DNA of 64,000 nucleotides from Vreelandella rituensis (GTDB lineage: Bacteria; Pseudomonadota; Gammaproteobacteria; Pseudomonadales; Halomonadaceae): positions 31,239 to 95,238 of the forward strand of contig NZ_QPIJ01000008.1 of the NCBI RefSeq assembly GCF_003336665.1, written 5' to 3'. This document shows positions 51,672 to 60,918 of the stretch, piece by piece. A program made the position numbers and the translations under genes. Numbering within the stretch: the stretch's first letter is position 1; each line of letters begins with the position of its first letter. Below the pieces are notes generated by a model. That model did not search any database, was not told the DNA's origin, and saw only the letters and a program-made list of their open reading frames with translations.

Positions 51672-52643
51672 CTAGCGCGGCCGGATACTCGACAGATGCC
51701 GCCCTACCGCAAGCCAAGCGCCTAGCCAGCCAAGCAGTGTACTGCAAGATAGCAGAATTGTAGAGCCTGCCAAGTCAAGCTGAGGCAAGCTGAAGCTAGC
51801 CCCGTAACTGGCGGCAAGCGCACTCACCGGCAGCGACAGCCAGTGATTGCCCAACGTCAGCAGTCCCAGCGCCAGCAACCCACCTCCCACACCGTACCAA
51901 GCGCCGCTATACAGGAAAGGACGCCGCACGAAAGCATGGGTGGCGCCGATCAGCATCACCACCTCGATTTCCCGTCGCCGACTCTCCACCGCCAAACGGA
52001 TGGTGTTGCCCACCACCAGCAACACGCCCAGCCCGAACAGCACCGCCAATGCCAACGCCAGGCGCCGCCCCAGTTCGGCGAGGTGGCGCAGTCGTTCGAT
52101 CCAGGCAAGGTCCAGGCGCACGTCATCCACGCCGCTCATCTCGCCCAGCACCTGCGAAAGCTGCTGCATCGCCGCAGGCTCCGGGGATGTCGGATGCACG
52201 ACGATACTCGCCGGCAAGGGATTATCGGCAAGCCCCACCAGGGCGTCATCCAGCCCCAGGGCTTGCTGGAACTCAGCCATCCCTTCCGCTGCACTGATCA
52301 ACCGGGTAGCGGCTACCTCGGGTTGCGCCTGGACGGCTTGTTCGATGCGTCCTGCCTGCACGTCGTCCACCTCTTGCGCCAGATAGACGGTAAGGGTGGC
52401 GCTTTCCTCAAGCTCGGCATCCAGCAGCCGCGCGCTGTCCAGCGTCAGCCATAGCGCCGCGGGCAGCACCAACGCAATAGCGATTGCCAGCATTGTCAGA
52501 AGGTTGCCCAGCGGATGACGTACCAGCCGCCAGGCGCTATCCACCAGCATGGCGCGATGGTGCCTCGCCCAGGCACGCAAACGGCTGGATAAGCGGGTCT
52601 TATGACTACGGGCTCCACGTCGGGAGGGAGGTGTTTGGCTCAT
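51672..52643 (-). CDS. ftsX: Cell division protein FtsX
   Basis: Membrane subunit of the FtsEX complex, which couples divisome assembly to activation of periplasmic amidases. 323 residues: a basic cytoplasmic N-terminus, a first membrane helix at about 48-70, a periplasmic domain to about 205, then three more helices. LAWIERLRHLAELGRR precedes the second helix, as in the family. The ATG overlaps the ftsE stop by 4 bases. Confidence 0.95.
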   Translation of the reverse strand: MSQTPPSRRGARSHKTRLSSRLRAWARHHRAMLVDSAWRLVRHPLGNLLTMLAIAIALVLPAALWLTLDSARLLDAELEESATLTVYLAQEVDDVQAGRIEQAVQAQPEVAATRLISAAEGMAEFQQALGLDDALVGLADNPLPASIVVHPTSPEPAAMQQLSQVLGEMSGVDDVRLDLAWIERLRHLAELGRRLALALAVLFGLGVLLVVGNTIRLAVESRRREIEVVMLIGATHAFVRRPFLYSGAWYGVGGGLLALGLLTLGNHWLSLPVSALAASYGASFSLPQLDLAGSTILLSCSTLLGWLGAWLAVGRHLSSIRPR

Positions 52644-53308
52644 GGGGCTCTCTCATCCGCCACTAGGCGGCCGTCGCGCAGACGCAGGGTGCGATGGTGC
52701 AGCCGAGCGATCAACGCCAAGTCATGGCTGGCGATCATCACGGTCGTGCCGATGCGGTTGAAGTCTTCGAACAGGGCCATGATATCGGCGGAAAGCTGGG
52801 GGTCGAGGTTACCGGTCGGTTCATCGGCGAGCAGTAGTGCCGGCTTGTTGACCACCGCGCGAGCAATGCCGATTCGCTGCTGTTCACCGCCGGAAAGCTC
52901 GATGGGCAGGGCTTTCTCGCGATGCAGGAGTCCCACCTTGTCGAGAGCCGCCCGTACCCGACGAGCCGATTCGCGTGGTTCCACGCCCTGAATTACCAGG
53001 GGTAGCGCCACGTTATGAAAGACACTGCGGTCGAACAACAATTGGTGATCCTGAAACACCACCCCGATCTGGCGCCGATAAAAAGGCACCTGGCTGGCGT
53101 GCAGTCGGGCAATATCATGCCCCGCCACCACCACCCGCCCGCGGCTGGGCCGCTCCAGGCGCATGATCAGGCGCAACAGCGAGCTTTTACCGGCCCCCGA
53201 ATGGCCGGTAAGAAACACCATCTCGCCGCGCGCCACACCAAAGTCGATATTGGCCAGGGCTTCGAAACGCCCACCGTAACGCTTGCCCACGTGTTCGAAC
53301 GCAATCAT
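52640..53308 (-). CDS. ftsE: Cell division ATP-binding protein FtsE
   Basis: ATPase of the FtsEX complex. 222 residues with Walker A GHSGAGKSSLLRL near 35-48, the signature LSGGEQQRIGIARAV and Walker B PALLLADEPTGNLD. It begins MIAFEHVGKRYGG, standard for FtsE. Overlaps ftsY by 4 bases at one end and ftsX by 4 at the other, so the three are translated as a coupled unit. Confidence 0.97.
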   Translation of the reverse strand: MIAFEHVGKRYGGRFEALANIDFGVARGEMVFLTGHSGAGKSSLLRLIMRLERPSRGRVVVAGHDIARLHASQVPFYRRQIGVVFQDHQLLFDRSVFHNVALPLVIQGVEPRESARRVRAALDKVGLLHREKALPIELSGGEQQRIGIARAVVNKPALLLADEPTGNLDPQLSADIMALFEDFNRIGTTVMIASHDLALIARLHHRTLRLRDGRLVADERAP

Positions 53309-54615
53309 GCGTTAGGATCGCCTCGTTGCTGGCTATCCTTGTCGAGCGGGTCTTTGTCGAGCGAATCTTTCGAGAACAGGGCCTCAACGAAGTCACGTGC
53401 GGCGAATGGCCGCAGATCATCCAGCCCTTCGCCGACGCCGATAAAGCGAATCGGCATGTTGAGTTGTTTGGCCAATGCAAAGATAATCCCGCCTTTGGCG
53501 GTACCATCGAGTTTGGTCAGGGTAATCCCGGTAACCGGCACCGCTTCATTGAAAGTGCTGGCCTGAGAAATCGCGTTCTGGCCGGTGCCGGCATCCAGCA
53601 CCAGCATGACTTCATGCGGCGCCTTCGGGTCCAGCTTGCCCATGACACGATGGACTTTTTTCAACTCTTCCATCAGATGGCTCTTGTTGTGCAACCGGCC
53701 GGCTGTATCGGCGATCAACACATCCACGCCCCGCGAGGTGGCAGCGGCCACGGCATCGTAGATCACCGAGGCGCTATCCGCGCCGGTGTGCTGAGCGATC
53801 ACCGGCACTTTATTGCGCTCGCCCCATACCTTTAGCTGTTCGACCGCGGCGGCACGGAAGGTATCCCCGGCCGCCAGCATGACGCTCTTTCCTTCACGCT
53901 GGAAACGCTGAGTCAGCTTGCCGATGGTCGTGGTCTTGCCCACCCCATTGACGCCTACCACCAAAATCACGAAAGGCCCCGGGCCTTGCTTGGTGAGTTC
54001 AAGCGGTACGGCAACCGGCGCCAACATCGCTTCCAATTCTTCCTGGAGGGCGCGATAAAGCGCCTCAGGCTCATTGAGCTCCTTGCGTGAGACCCGTGCG
54101 GTCAGGCTGTCGATGATATCGGTGGTCGCCTCGATACCCACATCCGCCATCAGCAGTTGCGTCTCCAGGTCCTCCATCAACTCATCGTCAATCTGCTTCT
54201 TGCCCAGAAACAGACTCGCCAGGCCTTCCGTGAAGTTGGCGCGCGTCTTGCCTAGCCCGGACTTGATGCGTGCAAACCACCCCTTCTTTTCCGCTACCGG
54301 CTTTTCCTGCAATGCCGGCTTGGACGGTTCAGGTTCAGGTTCAGGTTCAGGTTCAGGTTCAGGGGTGGATTTTATTTCGGGCTCCGGCTCGGGCTCAGGT
54401 TCCGGCGCCTTTTCCGGCGGCGGCGCTTCCGCCTTCGCAGGCTCCGATGATTCCGATGGTTCAAGAGAGGGCTGAGTCTCCTCGGCAGGCGCTTTTTCCG
54501 GTTCTTCACCGGTTTCGTCGCGCGTCTCTTCTATTTCACGCTCTGCTTGCTGAGCGTTTTCCTTGGACTTGGCGTCCTCGTCCTGCTTCTTCTTGCGCTT
54601 GAAAAAACCGAGCAT
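53305..54615 (-). CDS. ftsY: Signal recognition particle receptor FtsY
   Basis: GTPase receptor that docks SRP-ribosome complexes at the membrane. 436 residues: a basic N-terminal patch (FFKRKKKQ), an acidic, Pro/Glu-rich A domain of roughly 90 residues with a run of Pro-Glu pairs, then the NG domain with GVNGVGKTTTIGKL (G1), VLIADTAGRLHNK (G3) and LTKLDGTAKGG (G4). The Pro-Glu run is encoded by a hexamer repeat. First gene of ftsY-ftsE-ftsX. Confidence 0.97.
   Translation of the reverse strand: MLGFFKRKKKQDEDAKSKENAQQAEREIEETRDETGEEPEKAPAEETQPSLEPSESSEPAKAEAPPPEKAPEPEPEPEPEIKSTPEPEPEPEPEPEPSKPALQEKPVAEKKGWFARIKSGLGKTRANFTEGLASLFLGKKQIDDELMEDLETQLLMADVGIEATTDIIDSLTARVSRKELNEPEALYRALQEELEAMLAPVAVPLELTKQGPGPFVILVVGVNGVGKTTTIGKLTQRFQREGKSVMLAAGDTFRAAAVEQLKVWGERNKVPVIAQHTGADSASVIYDAVAAATSRGVDVLIADTAGRLHNKSHLMEELKKVHRVMGKLDPKAPHEVMLVLDAGTGQNAISQASTFNEAVPVTGITLTKLDGTAKGGIIFALAKQLNMPIRFIGVGEGLDDLRPFAARDFVEALFSKDSLDKDPLDKDSQQRGDPNA
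54326..54363. repeat. Hexamer coding repeat in the FtsY acidic domain
   Basis: Six perfect GGTTCA units on the plus strand encode alternating Pro-Glu on the minus strand. Degenerate GGCTCC/GGCTCG-type hexamers continue the same dipeptide to about 54400. Slippage in whole units would lengthen or shorten the linker by two residues without a frameshift. Confidence 0.9.
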
Positions 54616-54706
54616 CTAGGGAATCCCACTTCAAGGAGTGAACATTTGCTCCATCCTACCATTGCCCACCGAGACTTTGGACAATCAGACCGCTACAATC
54701 CTCGCC

Positions 54707-55330
54707 ATGAGACCAAAACGCTCCCCTTCCAAAAACACCTCTCGTCCGTCGCGAGACTCTCGCGCCAGCGCCCCCGGCGGGAGTGGGAAATTGCGCATCA
54801 TCGGCGGGAAATTTCGTCGCCGCCAATTACCGGTGCTTGAAAGCCCGGGACTGCGCCCGACACCGGATCGCGTGCGGGAAACGCTGTTCAACTGGTTGGC
54901 GGCACATGTGGAAGGCGCCCAAGTGCTGGATTTGTTCGCTGGCACCGGTGCACTGGGTATTGAAGCGCTATCGCGTGGGGCGGCAAGCGCCTGTCTGGTG
55001 GAGCGCGATTCGAAAGTGGCTGCGCAACTGAGTCATAACCTGGCGCTGCTTGAAGTGGAGAACGCCTCGGTGATCAGCCGTGATGTGTCGGCATTTCTCA
55101 CCATACCCCCCAGCACGGCATTTTCATTGGTATTCCTTGACCCACCCTTTCATCAGGCGCTGGTCGAGCCTTGCTGCCAGGCACTGGAAAACGGCTGGCT
55201 TACCCCTCGGGCAATGATCTATGTGGAAACCGAGGCCGGCCTGTCACCGCCAGTGCCGAATTCCTGGTCACTGCACCGCGAAACCCGAGCGGGAGAAAGC
55301 ATTGGCCGTCTCTATCAGCGCCTTTTGTAA
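54707..55330 (+). CDS. rsmD: 16S rRNA (guanine(966)-N(2))-methyltransferase
   Basis: Methylates G966 of 16S rRNA. 207 residues: a basic, Ser-rich N-terminal stretch, then LRIIGGKFRRRQLPVL, RPTPDRVRETLFNWL, the SAM-binding VLDLFAGTGALGIEALSRGA and the catalytic LVFLDPPF. ATG 54707 was chosen from the homologous start region. Divergent from ftsY with about 91 bases between, the conserved E. coli and Pseudomonas arrangement. Confidence 0.95.
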   Translation: MRPKRSPSKNTSRPSRDSRASAPGGSGKLRIIGGKFRRRQLPVLESPGLRPTPDRVRETLFNWLAAHVEGAQVLDLFAGTGALGIEALSRGAASACLVERDSKVAAQLSHNLALLEVENASVISRDVSAFLTIPPSTAFSLVFLDPPFHQALVEPCCQALENGWLTPRAMIYVETEAGLSPPVPNSWSLHRETRAGESIGRLYQRLL

Positions 55331-55450
55331 CGTTGGTCCGCTTTTTGTTCCCTTTATCCACTTGCCGCGCCACGTCCCCGGCGTTACGCTCGCCGCTGTC
55401 AATCATTCGGCGAGCGCTACGCACTTGCCTTGGTCCTTCTGGAGGTATCG

Positions 55451-55639
55451 ATGAGTCTGGAACTGTTCAATAAGCTTGAGCAAAAAGTCACTAACGCTGT
55501 AGAAGCGTTGGAAATGATGAAAATGGAAAATGACGAGCTGCGTGATGAAAACACCAAGCTCAAGCAGGAACGTGAAGAATGGGAACAGCGCCTGAGCGCC
55601 TTGCTGGGCAAGTTCGATAGCATCGATGACCAGAGCTAG
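55451..55639 (+). CDS. zapB: Cell division protein ZapB
   Basis: A 62-residue, entirely coiled-coil protein (MSLELFNKLEQKVTNAVEAL onward) that stabilises the FtsZ ring through ZapA and links it to MatP. TGGAGG lies 5 bases before the ATG. The length and the heptad pattern match E. coli ZapB (81 residues) and the shorter family members. It lies convergent with rimI and downstream of rsmD by 120 bases. Confidence 0.85.
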   Translation: MSLELFNKLEQKVTNAVEALEMMKMENDELRDENTKLKQEREEWEQRLSALLGKFDSIDDQS

Positions 55640-55647
55640 GCCCCGAG

Positions 55648-56106
55648 CTAGAGTAAGTTTGGCGCCATAGGCAAAAGCACCCGCGACATCAATAAGGCAT
55701 CCTCGCGCCCGGAGCGGCTCGAGTAGTAGCCCTTACGTCGCCCGTCAAGCTGAAAGCCACAGCGGTGGTAGAGCGTGACAGCCGCTGTGTTGCCGGCCCG
55801 GACTTCAAGCAACAGCCGCTCGCTTTGCCACGCCTTCGCGATACTGGTTACCTCTTCCAGCAAGCCTTGCCCCAGCCCTTTGCGCCGATGAAGCGGCGAG
55901 ACACCCAGCGCCTGAAGCTCGGCATCGAACGGCAGACGCGCCAGCAAGGCGTAACCGCCCAGCTGAGTGCCTTGCCAAACACCGATCAGCCGGCAGTCAG
56001 CGTCGGCCAGTGCCGTGGCCAGCTGATTGGCGCTTGCGCCACTGCCGGCCTCGGCCTCAAGGGCTAGCAACGCCTCCAGGTGTTCGGGCGACAACTCAGT
56101 GATCAT
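55648..56106 (-). CDS. rimI: Ribosomal protein S18 alanine N-acetyltransferase RimI
   Basis: GNAT acetyltransferase for the N-terminus of S18. 152 residues from ATG 56106; the acetyl-CoA site is LGVSPLHRRKGLGQGLLEEV, and LEVRAGNTAAVTLYHRCGFQ with GRRKGYYSS completes the family pattern. The open frame reaches 56361 but that part overlaps the upstream gene and has no homology. It overlaps the HolD-like gene by 11 bases, echoing the holD-rimI pair of E. coli. Confidence 0.93.
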   Translation of the reverse strand: MITELSPEHLEALLALEAEAGSGASANQLATALADADCRLIGVWQGTQLGGYALLARLPFDAELQALGVSPLHRRKGLGQGLLEEVTSIAKAWQSERLLLEVRAGNTAAVTLYHRCGFQLDGRRKGYYSSRSGREDALLMSRVLLPMAPNLL

Positions 56107-56998
56107 CCGACTTTTCCCGTGCTGCCTCTTCCCGCGCGTCATCCACTTTGGCTGCCAGCTGTCGCCAGCGGGTGCCAAGCTCGACCAGCTCAGGCCACAA
56201 GGCTCGCTTGGCCTCGGCACTTTCAAGTAGCTGTAAAAGGCTCGGCGCCTGCCACAGGGGTAGACCCAACGCCTGGCTTTGCGCCTGCCCCTGGGCGCTG
56301 TTAGCGATATCCAGCACGTCTGCCAAGGTGGCGTGTGTTTCATCGTCTGATGATGCCCCACCCCACCACAACACCTGGTTCAATGACCAGCCGTGGCGGG
56401 CGGCGCAACCGGCGATATAAGCCTCCAGGCCTTCACGGGCTTCTTCCAGGGGGTCGTCCGCAGACAGCCCTTCCACCATCGGCCAGTAAAAGGTTTCGAT
56501 GACAAGCGGCGTGGCTAGCTGAATTCCCGCCGCCTTCAGCATGGCGCTCAGCAGGCGCTGCTCTTCCGCGCTTATCTCACCCGACTGAAGGCTCAGCCAG
56601 CGCCCCTCCAGGCAGATCAACGACAGCTGAAAGCGCAGCGGCTGAGCCGGGTCCTGCGCGGTTTTCACGCTATCAACGGCGGGCACTTGTTCCAAGACCG
56701 GCGGTTTCTCACTAGCGGGTGTGCCGGCATCTCCCAGCAACGCCCGCACGTCCCCCAGCTTTACGGGGTTGTCCGTCTTCTCCTGGGCAGATGCTTGCTC
56801 TTCCTGGCGACTGGAGGCCGCTTGCTGTGCTTCATCGAGCAGAGCATGCAGTTTGGCGCTGGCGTGCTGCGTCTCGGGCTCGGGCGCCTCCCACTCACAA
56901 GCGGGGGTGGGCCTGGCATTGGGCAAACGGTAACGACTGGCCCAGGCGGTAATGCCCATGGCCTGAAGGTATTGCAGACGTTGGACGTCGCCGGTCAC
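56096..56998 (-). CDS. Possible divergent HolD-like protein upstream of rimI
   Basis: A 300-residue protein of unsure function. Its N-terminus, RLQYLQAMGITAWASR, resembles the clamp-loader-binding N-terminus of DNA polymerase III psi (HolD: ...LQQLGITQWSLRRP), and it sits in the holD position before rimI. After a low-complexity Ala/Gln/Glu linker (about 45-110) comes a 190-residue C-terminal domain that I do not recognise. The GTG at 56998 overlaps the bolA stop by 4 bases; an upstream TTG is possible. The psi identity is an inference from one motif and context. Confidence 0.6.
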   Translation of the reverse strand: MTGDVQRLQYLQAMGITAWASRYRLPNARPTPACEWEAPEPETQHASAKLHALLDEAQQAASSRQEEQASAQEKTDNPVKLGDVRALLGDAGTPASEKPPVLEQVPAVDSVKTAQDPAQPLRFQLSLICLEGRWLSLQSGEISAEEQRLLSAMLKAAGIQLATPLVIETFYWPMVEGLSADDPLEEAREGLEAYIAGCAARHGWSLNQVLWWGGASSDDETHATLADVLDIANSAQGQAQSQALGLPLWQAPSLLQLLESAEAKRALWPELVELGTRWRQLAAKVDDAREEAAREKSDDH

Positions 56999-57303
56999 TG
57001 CCCGCCGCCACGACAATCAGGGGAAGCCGGACGCTCGCCCCCACGCGCCTGCCATTCCAGCGGGGTATAGAGATGCAAGGCCAGGGCGTGTACCGGACCG
57101 GAAAGCTCATCGGCGAGCAAGGCGTACAGCTGCTGATGGCGCTTGACCGGCATCATGCCCTCAAAGCGCTCGCTCACCAAGGTGACCTTGAAGTGCGTTT
57201 CAGAATTTTCCGGGACATTATGCCGATGGCTTTCGTTTTCCACCTGAACATACTCCGGCGTCAGCGCCTGGAGTTTTTCTTCAATCAGTGCCTGCCACTT
57301 CAT
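56995..57303 (-). CDS. bolA: BolA family protein
   Basis: A small regulator linked to iron-sulfur trafficking with monothiol glutaredoxins and to morphology in stress. 102 residues with the class II KH-like fold: VENESHRHNVPENSETHFKV contains the conserved His and the loop motif, and FEGMMPVKRHQQLYALLADEL the C-terminal helix. It ends with a Gly-rich tail. AGGAGAGG lies 5-10 bases upstream of the ATG. Overlaps the next gene by 4 bases. Confidence 0.94.
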   Translation of the reverse strand: MKWQALIEEKLQALTPEYVQVENESHRHNVPENSETHFKVTLVSERFEGMMPVKRHQQLYALLADELSGPVHALALHLYTPLEWQARGGERPASPDCRGGGQ

Positions 57304-57342
57304 GACGCCTCTCCTGTAAAACCAAACCCCGATTATACGCTT

Positions 57343-58746
57343 TTAGTCAGGACGCGACGATGCCTGACGTTCCAGCATGGCGCGCCTGGCCAGGGGCATT
57401 CGGGCAAGGCTTGCCCCCAGGGCCAGCAGGGTGGTGACCGCGCCCAACCAGAGAGTGGCTTGCACCGGTGACCCCGCCGCCAACGCCGCCCCCACCAACG
57501 CCACGCCCAACGACTGACCCACCGTGCGGGTGGTGCTCATCACACCCGACACATTGGCGCTGCGCTCCGCCGGCAGGCTGGCCATCATTTCGCGATTGTT
57601 GGGCGGCTGGAAAAGACCGAACCCCACGCCACATAGCGCCATCCGCCATAACCCTCCCAGCACGCCAGTGGTTTCATCCACCAACGCCAAGGCGACGAAC
57701 CCCGCGATCAACAGCAGCAGTCCTGTACTCGACAACACACTGGGATTGATACGGTCCGCCAGACGTCCGGCAATCGGCCCGACCAGCATGATGGCCAGCG
57801 GCCAGGGCGTGAATAGCCAGGCGGTCTGCAGGGGTGAAAAACCCAATTCCTGTTGATACAGGAACGACAGCGCCACAAAGGCCAACCCTTGACCGACGAA
57901 CGCCAGCCCCGACGTGGAGACCGCCAGGGTGAAGCGGCGCTCCTGAAACACCACCAACGGCAGCAAGGGAAAAGGTGCTCGCTTCTGACGCAGCACGAAC
58001 CCCACCCCCGCGGTTAACGACAGCATCGCCCAGCCGCCGCTCTGCCAGGGGGGTGCGGTATGCCCCAGGGCATCCATGGCCAGAAAGAAGCTTGCCAACA
58101 TGCTGATCGACAGCATCGCTCCGAGGAAGTCGAAACTTCCCTGGCGCGGCGTTTCACGCGGCAAGGCGCGAAAGCCGAACAACAGGGCGCAGGCGCCCAG
58201 AGGCACATTCAAGGCAAATAGCCACGGCCAATCGGCGAAGGAGAGAATCACTCCGCTCAGGGTGGGTCCCGCCGCATAGCCTCCGGCCACCACCAAGGCG
58301 CTCAGGCCCAGGGCACTCCCCAATAGCCGCGAAGGAAAAATCGAGCGATAGATCGACGGTCCGATGGAAAGGGTCGCGGCGGCCCCCAAACCTTGCAGGG
58401 CGCGAAACACCAGCAGGGTTTCCAGGCTAGTCGAAAAGGCACTGCCGATGGAGGCCAGCACGAACAGCCCAATGCCGAATAGGTACAGGCGGCGCCGCGT
58501 GACCAACTCACTGATCGCGGCAAACACCAGCAGGAAAGCAGCGCACGTCACCTGAAAAAGATTGGTCACCCACACCACGCGGGAGGCGGAAACATTCAGA
58601 TCTTGCGCAATGGAAGGCAGCGCCAGGTTGATCATGGTGGTGTCGACCACCGCCATTAAGGTACCGGTGATCAACGCCAATACCGCCAGGACCCGTTCAT
58701 GTCCGGGCAGGCCGTCATCACCGGGGCGGGTTTCAAACAGTCGCAT
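57343..58746 (-). CDS. MFS transporter, DHA2 (EmrB/QacA-like) drug exporter family
   Basis: 467 residues with about 14 hydrophobic segments. ALITGTLMAVVDTTMINLAL at the N-terminus is the DHA2 motif D1 (with the charged Asp in helix 1), and RALQGLGAAATLSIGPSIYR resembles motifs B/C. Such proteins export drugs, dyes or organic compounds with proton antiport. No TolC or EmrA partner gene is adjacent and no regulator is seen, so the substrate is unknown. Confidence 0.9.
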   Translation of the reverse strand: MRLFETRPGDDGLPGHERVLAVLALITGTLMAVVDTTMINLALPSIAQDLNVSASRVVWVTNLFQVTCAAFLLVFAAISELVTRRRLYLFGIGLFVLASIGSAFSTSLETLLVFRALQGLGAAATLSIGPSIYRSIFPSRLLGSALGLSALVVAGGYAAGPTLSGVILSFADWPWLFALNVPLGACALLFGFRALPRETPRQGSFDFLGAMLSISMLASFFLAMDALGHTAPPWQSGGWAMLSLTAGVGFVLRQKRAPFPLLPLVVFQERRFTLAVSTSGLAFVGQGLAFVALSFLYQQELGFSPLQTAWLFTPWPLAIMLVGPIAGRLADRINPSVLSSTGLLLLIAGFVALALVDETTGVLGGLWRMALCGVGFGLFQPPNNREMMASLPAERSANVSGVMSTTRTVGQSLGVALVGAALAAGSPVQATLWLGAVTTLLALGASLARMPLARRAMLERQASSRPD

Positions 58747-58768
58747 GCGGATAGGCTTCGTCTACAAC

Positions 58769-58794
58769 AAGAAACCGGCCGCAGCCGGTTTCTT
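58769..58794 (-). terminator. Hairpin after the acidic protein gene
   Basis: A perfect 11-bp stem, AAGAAACCGGC / GCCGGTTTCTT, with a 4-base loop lies 29 bases past the stop of the 126-residue acidic protein gene and 23 bases upstream of the MFS start. The T tract on the minus strand is interrupted (TTGTTG). Confidence 0.65.
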
Positions 58795-58822
58795 ATGGTT
58801 CATCGAAAGCTGGCGCCTGATG

Positions 58823-59203
58823 CTATTCATTATCCAGCAGCAGCGCATCATCCACTTCGGAAATTTCCAGAGCGGTTTCATCATCCAGATCGATGGCCAG
58901 ATAACTGTGTTCTACCTGAAGAAAACGTTCAAACAGCGACCAATCGAGGCTGTCCGGCCACTGTTCTTCGTCTTCTTCCCAAGCACGCAGCTCGTTTTCC
59001 AGGATTTTCGGGTAGCGCTCGCGAACGAAGGTGGCCAGCGCTTCCGGCGTATCCATCTCGGGAATCAGGTAAATGGTGCTTTCACGTTCGACGTCGTCCA
59101 ATGTCAGGTCGTCGTCTCCCATGGTGGGTTCGAGCGCATTGATCCAGTCTACAAAGTCCTGGGTCGGCCTGACGCTCAGGGCGGAGCGGTTAAGCAGTTT
59201 CAT
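58823..59203 (-). CDS. Conserved acidic protein of unknown function, 126 residues
   Basis: ATG 59203 follows GAGGAGA by 6 bases. The product is strongly acidic, especially in the C-terminal half (AIDLDDETALEISEVDDAL), with several Trp near residues 20 and 70-80 and no membrane segment. It resembles a small conserved gammaproteobacterial family lacking a functional name. It follows lysS on the same strand by 81 bases and may be co-transcribed with it. The frame extends to 59254 without support. Confidence 0.78.
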   Translation of the reverse strand: MKLLNRSALSVRPTQDFVDWINALEPTMGDDDLTLDDVERESTIYLIPEMDTPEALATFVRERYPKILENELRAWEEDEEQWPDSLDWSLFERFLQVEHSYLAIDLDDETALEISEVDDALLLDNE

Positions 59204-59284
59204 TGGAACTCTCCTCGCCGTCGAAACGCCGACCATTATGGGCGTTTGAAGCACTCCTTACCAATTATTCCGAGACTTTCCAGT

Positions 59285-60838
59285 TTATTCCGACGCCTCG
59301 GGACGCATCGCCGGAAACAGCAGTACATCGCGGATCGAGGGGCTGTCGGTGAACAGCATGACGAGCCGGTCGATGCCGATGCCCTCGCCGGCGGTGGGCG
59401 GCATGCCGTACTCCAGCGCGCGGACGTAGTCGGCATCGTAGTACATCGCCTCGATGTCGCCGGCCTCCTTCTCGGCCACCTGCTCGCGGAAGCGCTCGGC
59501 CTGGTCCTCGGCGTCGTTGAGCTCCGAGAAGCCGTTGGCGATCTCGCGCCCGCCGACGAAGAACTCGAAGCGCTCGGTGACCAAGGGGTTGCTGTCCTTG
59601 CGCCGCGCCAGCGGGCTCACCTCGGTGGGGTATTCGGTGATGAAGGTTGGCTGCTTCAGGCGGTGCTCGACGGTCTTCTCGAAGATCTCGATCTGGATCT
59701 TGCCAAGCCCCCAGCCGTCCTTGACGTCGATGTCCAGCCGCTCGGCGATCTGACGCGCGGCGGCCTCATCGGCCAGCGCCTCGGCGTGGATGTCGGAATT
59801 GTACTCGAGGATGGCGTCGAACACGGTGATGCGCTTCAGCGGGCTGTCGAAGTCGTATTCGAAGGTCTCGAGCACCTCCCCCTCGCTGTTCCGCACGGTA
59901 TTGACCACGGTGGTGGTGCCCAGCACTTGCAGGGCCACGCTGCGCAGCATCTCCTCGGTGAGGTCCATCAGGTCATTGTGGTTCGCATGGGCCTGGTAGA
60001 ACTCGATCATGGTGAACTCGGGGTTGTGCCGGGTGGAGAGCCCCTCGTTGCGGAAGTTGCGGTTGATCTCGAAGACCCGTTCAAAGCCGCCCACCACCAG
60101 GCGCTTGAGGTAGAGCTCCGGGGCGATGCGCAGGTACATATCGATATCCAGCGCATTGTGGTGGGTAATGAAGGGGCGCGCGGTGGCACCGCCGGGGATC
60201 GGCTGGAGCATGGGGGTTTCCACCTCCATGAAGCCGCGCTCCTCGAAGAAGCGGCGCATGGCGCTGATCACCCCGGCCCGGGTCTCGAACACCTTTCGCG
60301 AGTCGGGGTTCATGATCAGATCGACGTAGCGCTGGCGGTAGCGCGCCTCCATGTCGGTCAGTCCGTGGAACTTATCCGGCAAGGGACGCAGGCTCTTGGT
60401 CAGAAGCTGGGCCTCGACCATCATGACGTAAAGGTCGCCTTTACCTGATTTATGCACCGGCCCGCGCGCGGCAACGATGTCACCGATGTCCCAGCTCTTG
60501 ATGTCTTCCAGCAGTTCCGCCGGCAGGCCTTTCTTATCCACGTAAAGCTGGATCTGTCCGGCCACATCCTGGATCACGATGAAAGGCCCACGCTGGCGCA
60601 TGATACGTCCGGCGACGGATGCCACGCGGCCAAGGACTTCAAGCTCGGCCTTGTCCTTGTCGCCCAGCTCTTCATGCAACTCGACGGTCAGGCTATCGCG
60701 GCGAAAATCGTTGGGAAAGGCACTGGTACCGGTGGCGGCGGCACGCTCGCGACGCGCGGTCAGCTTGGCCCGACGCTCGGCGATCAGATGGTTCTCGTCA
60801 TGCTGCGGACTATTGGAGGAAGCGTCCTGATTGGCCAT
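59285..60838 (-). CDS. lysS: Lysyl-tRNA synthetase (class II)
   Basis: 517 residues. An N-terminal OB anticodon-binding domain is followed by the class II catalytic core: motif 2 [20 protein letters not shown], and motif 3 [20 protein letters not shown] near the C-terminus. Follows prfB by 80 bases, the conserved E. coli prfB-lysS order. A 628-codon open frame on the other strand is a shadow. Confidence 0.97.
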   Translation of the reverse strand: MANQDASSNSPQHDENHLIAERRAKLTARRERAAATGTSAFPNDFRRDSLTVELHEELGDKDKAELEVLGRVASVAGRIMRQRGPFIVIQDVAGQIQLYVDKKGLPAELLEDIKSWDIGDIVAARGPVHKSGKGDLYVMMVEAQLLTKSLRPLPDKFHGLTDMEARYRQRYVDLIMNPDSRKVFETRAGVISAMRRFFEERGFMEVETPMLQPIPGGATARPFITHHNALDIDMYLRIAPELYLKRLVVGGFERVFEINRNFRNEGLSTRHNPEFTMIEFYQAHANHNDLMDLTEEMLRSVALQVLGTTTVVNTVRNSEGEVLETFEYDFDSPLKRITVFDAILEYNSDIHAEALADEAAARQIAERLDIDVKDGWGLGKIQIEIFEKTVEHRLKQPTFITEYPTEVSPLARRKDSNPLVTERFEFFVGGREIANGFSELNDAEDQAERFREQVAEKEAGDIEAMYYDADYVRALEYGMPPTAGEGIGIDRLVMLFTDSPSIRDVLLFPAMRPEASE

Positions 60839-60918
60839 GTCATACCCTATCGGAAAAATTACATACCCGGGCTCGGGAAGAACTTAAATAATTAAAAGTG
60901 CCTGGAAAAACAAGAAGC

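Noticed and set aside
58562..60448. 628-codon open frame on the plus strand
   Set aside because: Antisense to lysS, the acidic protein gene and the start of the MFS gene; no recognisable motif, no ribosome site; a shadow frame.
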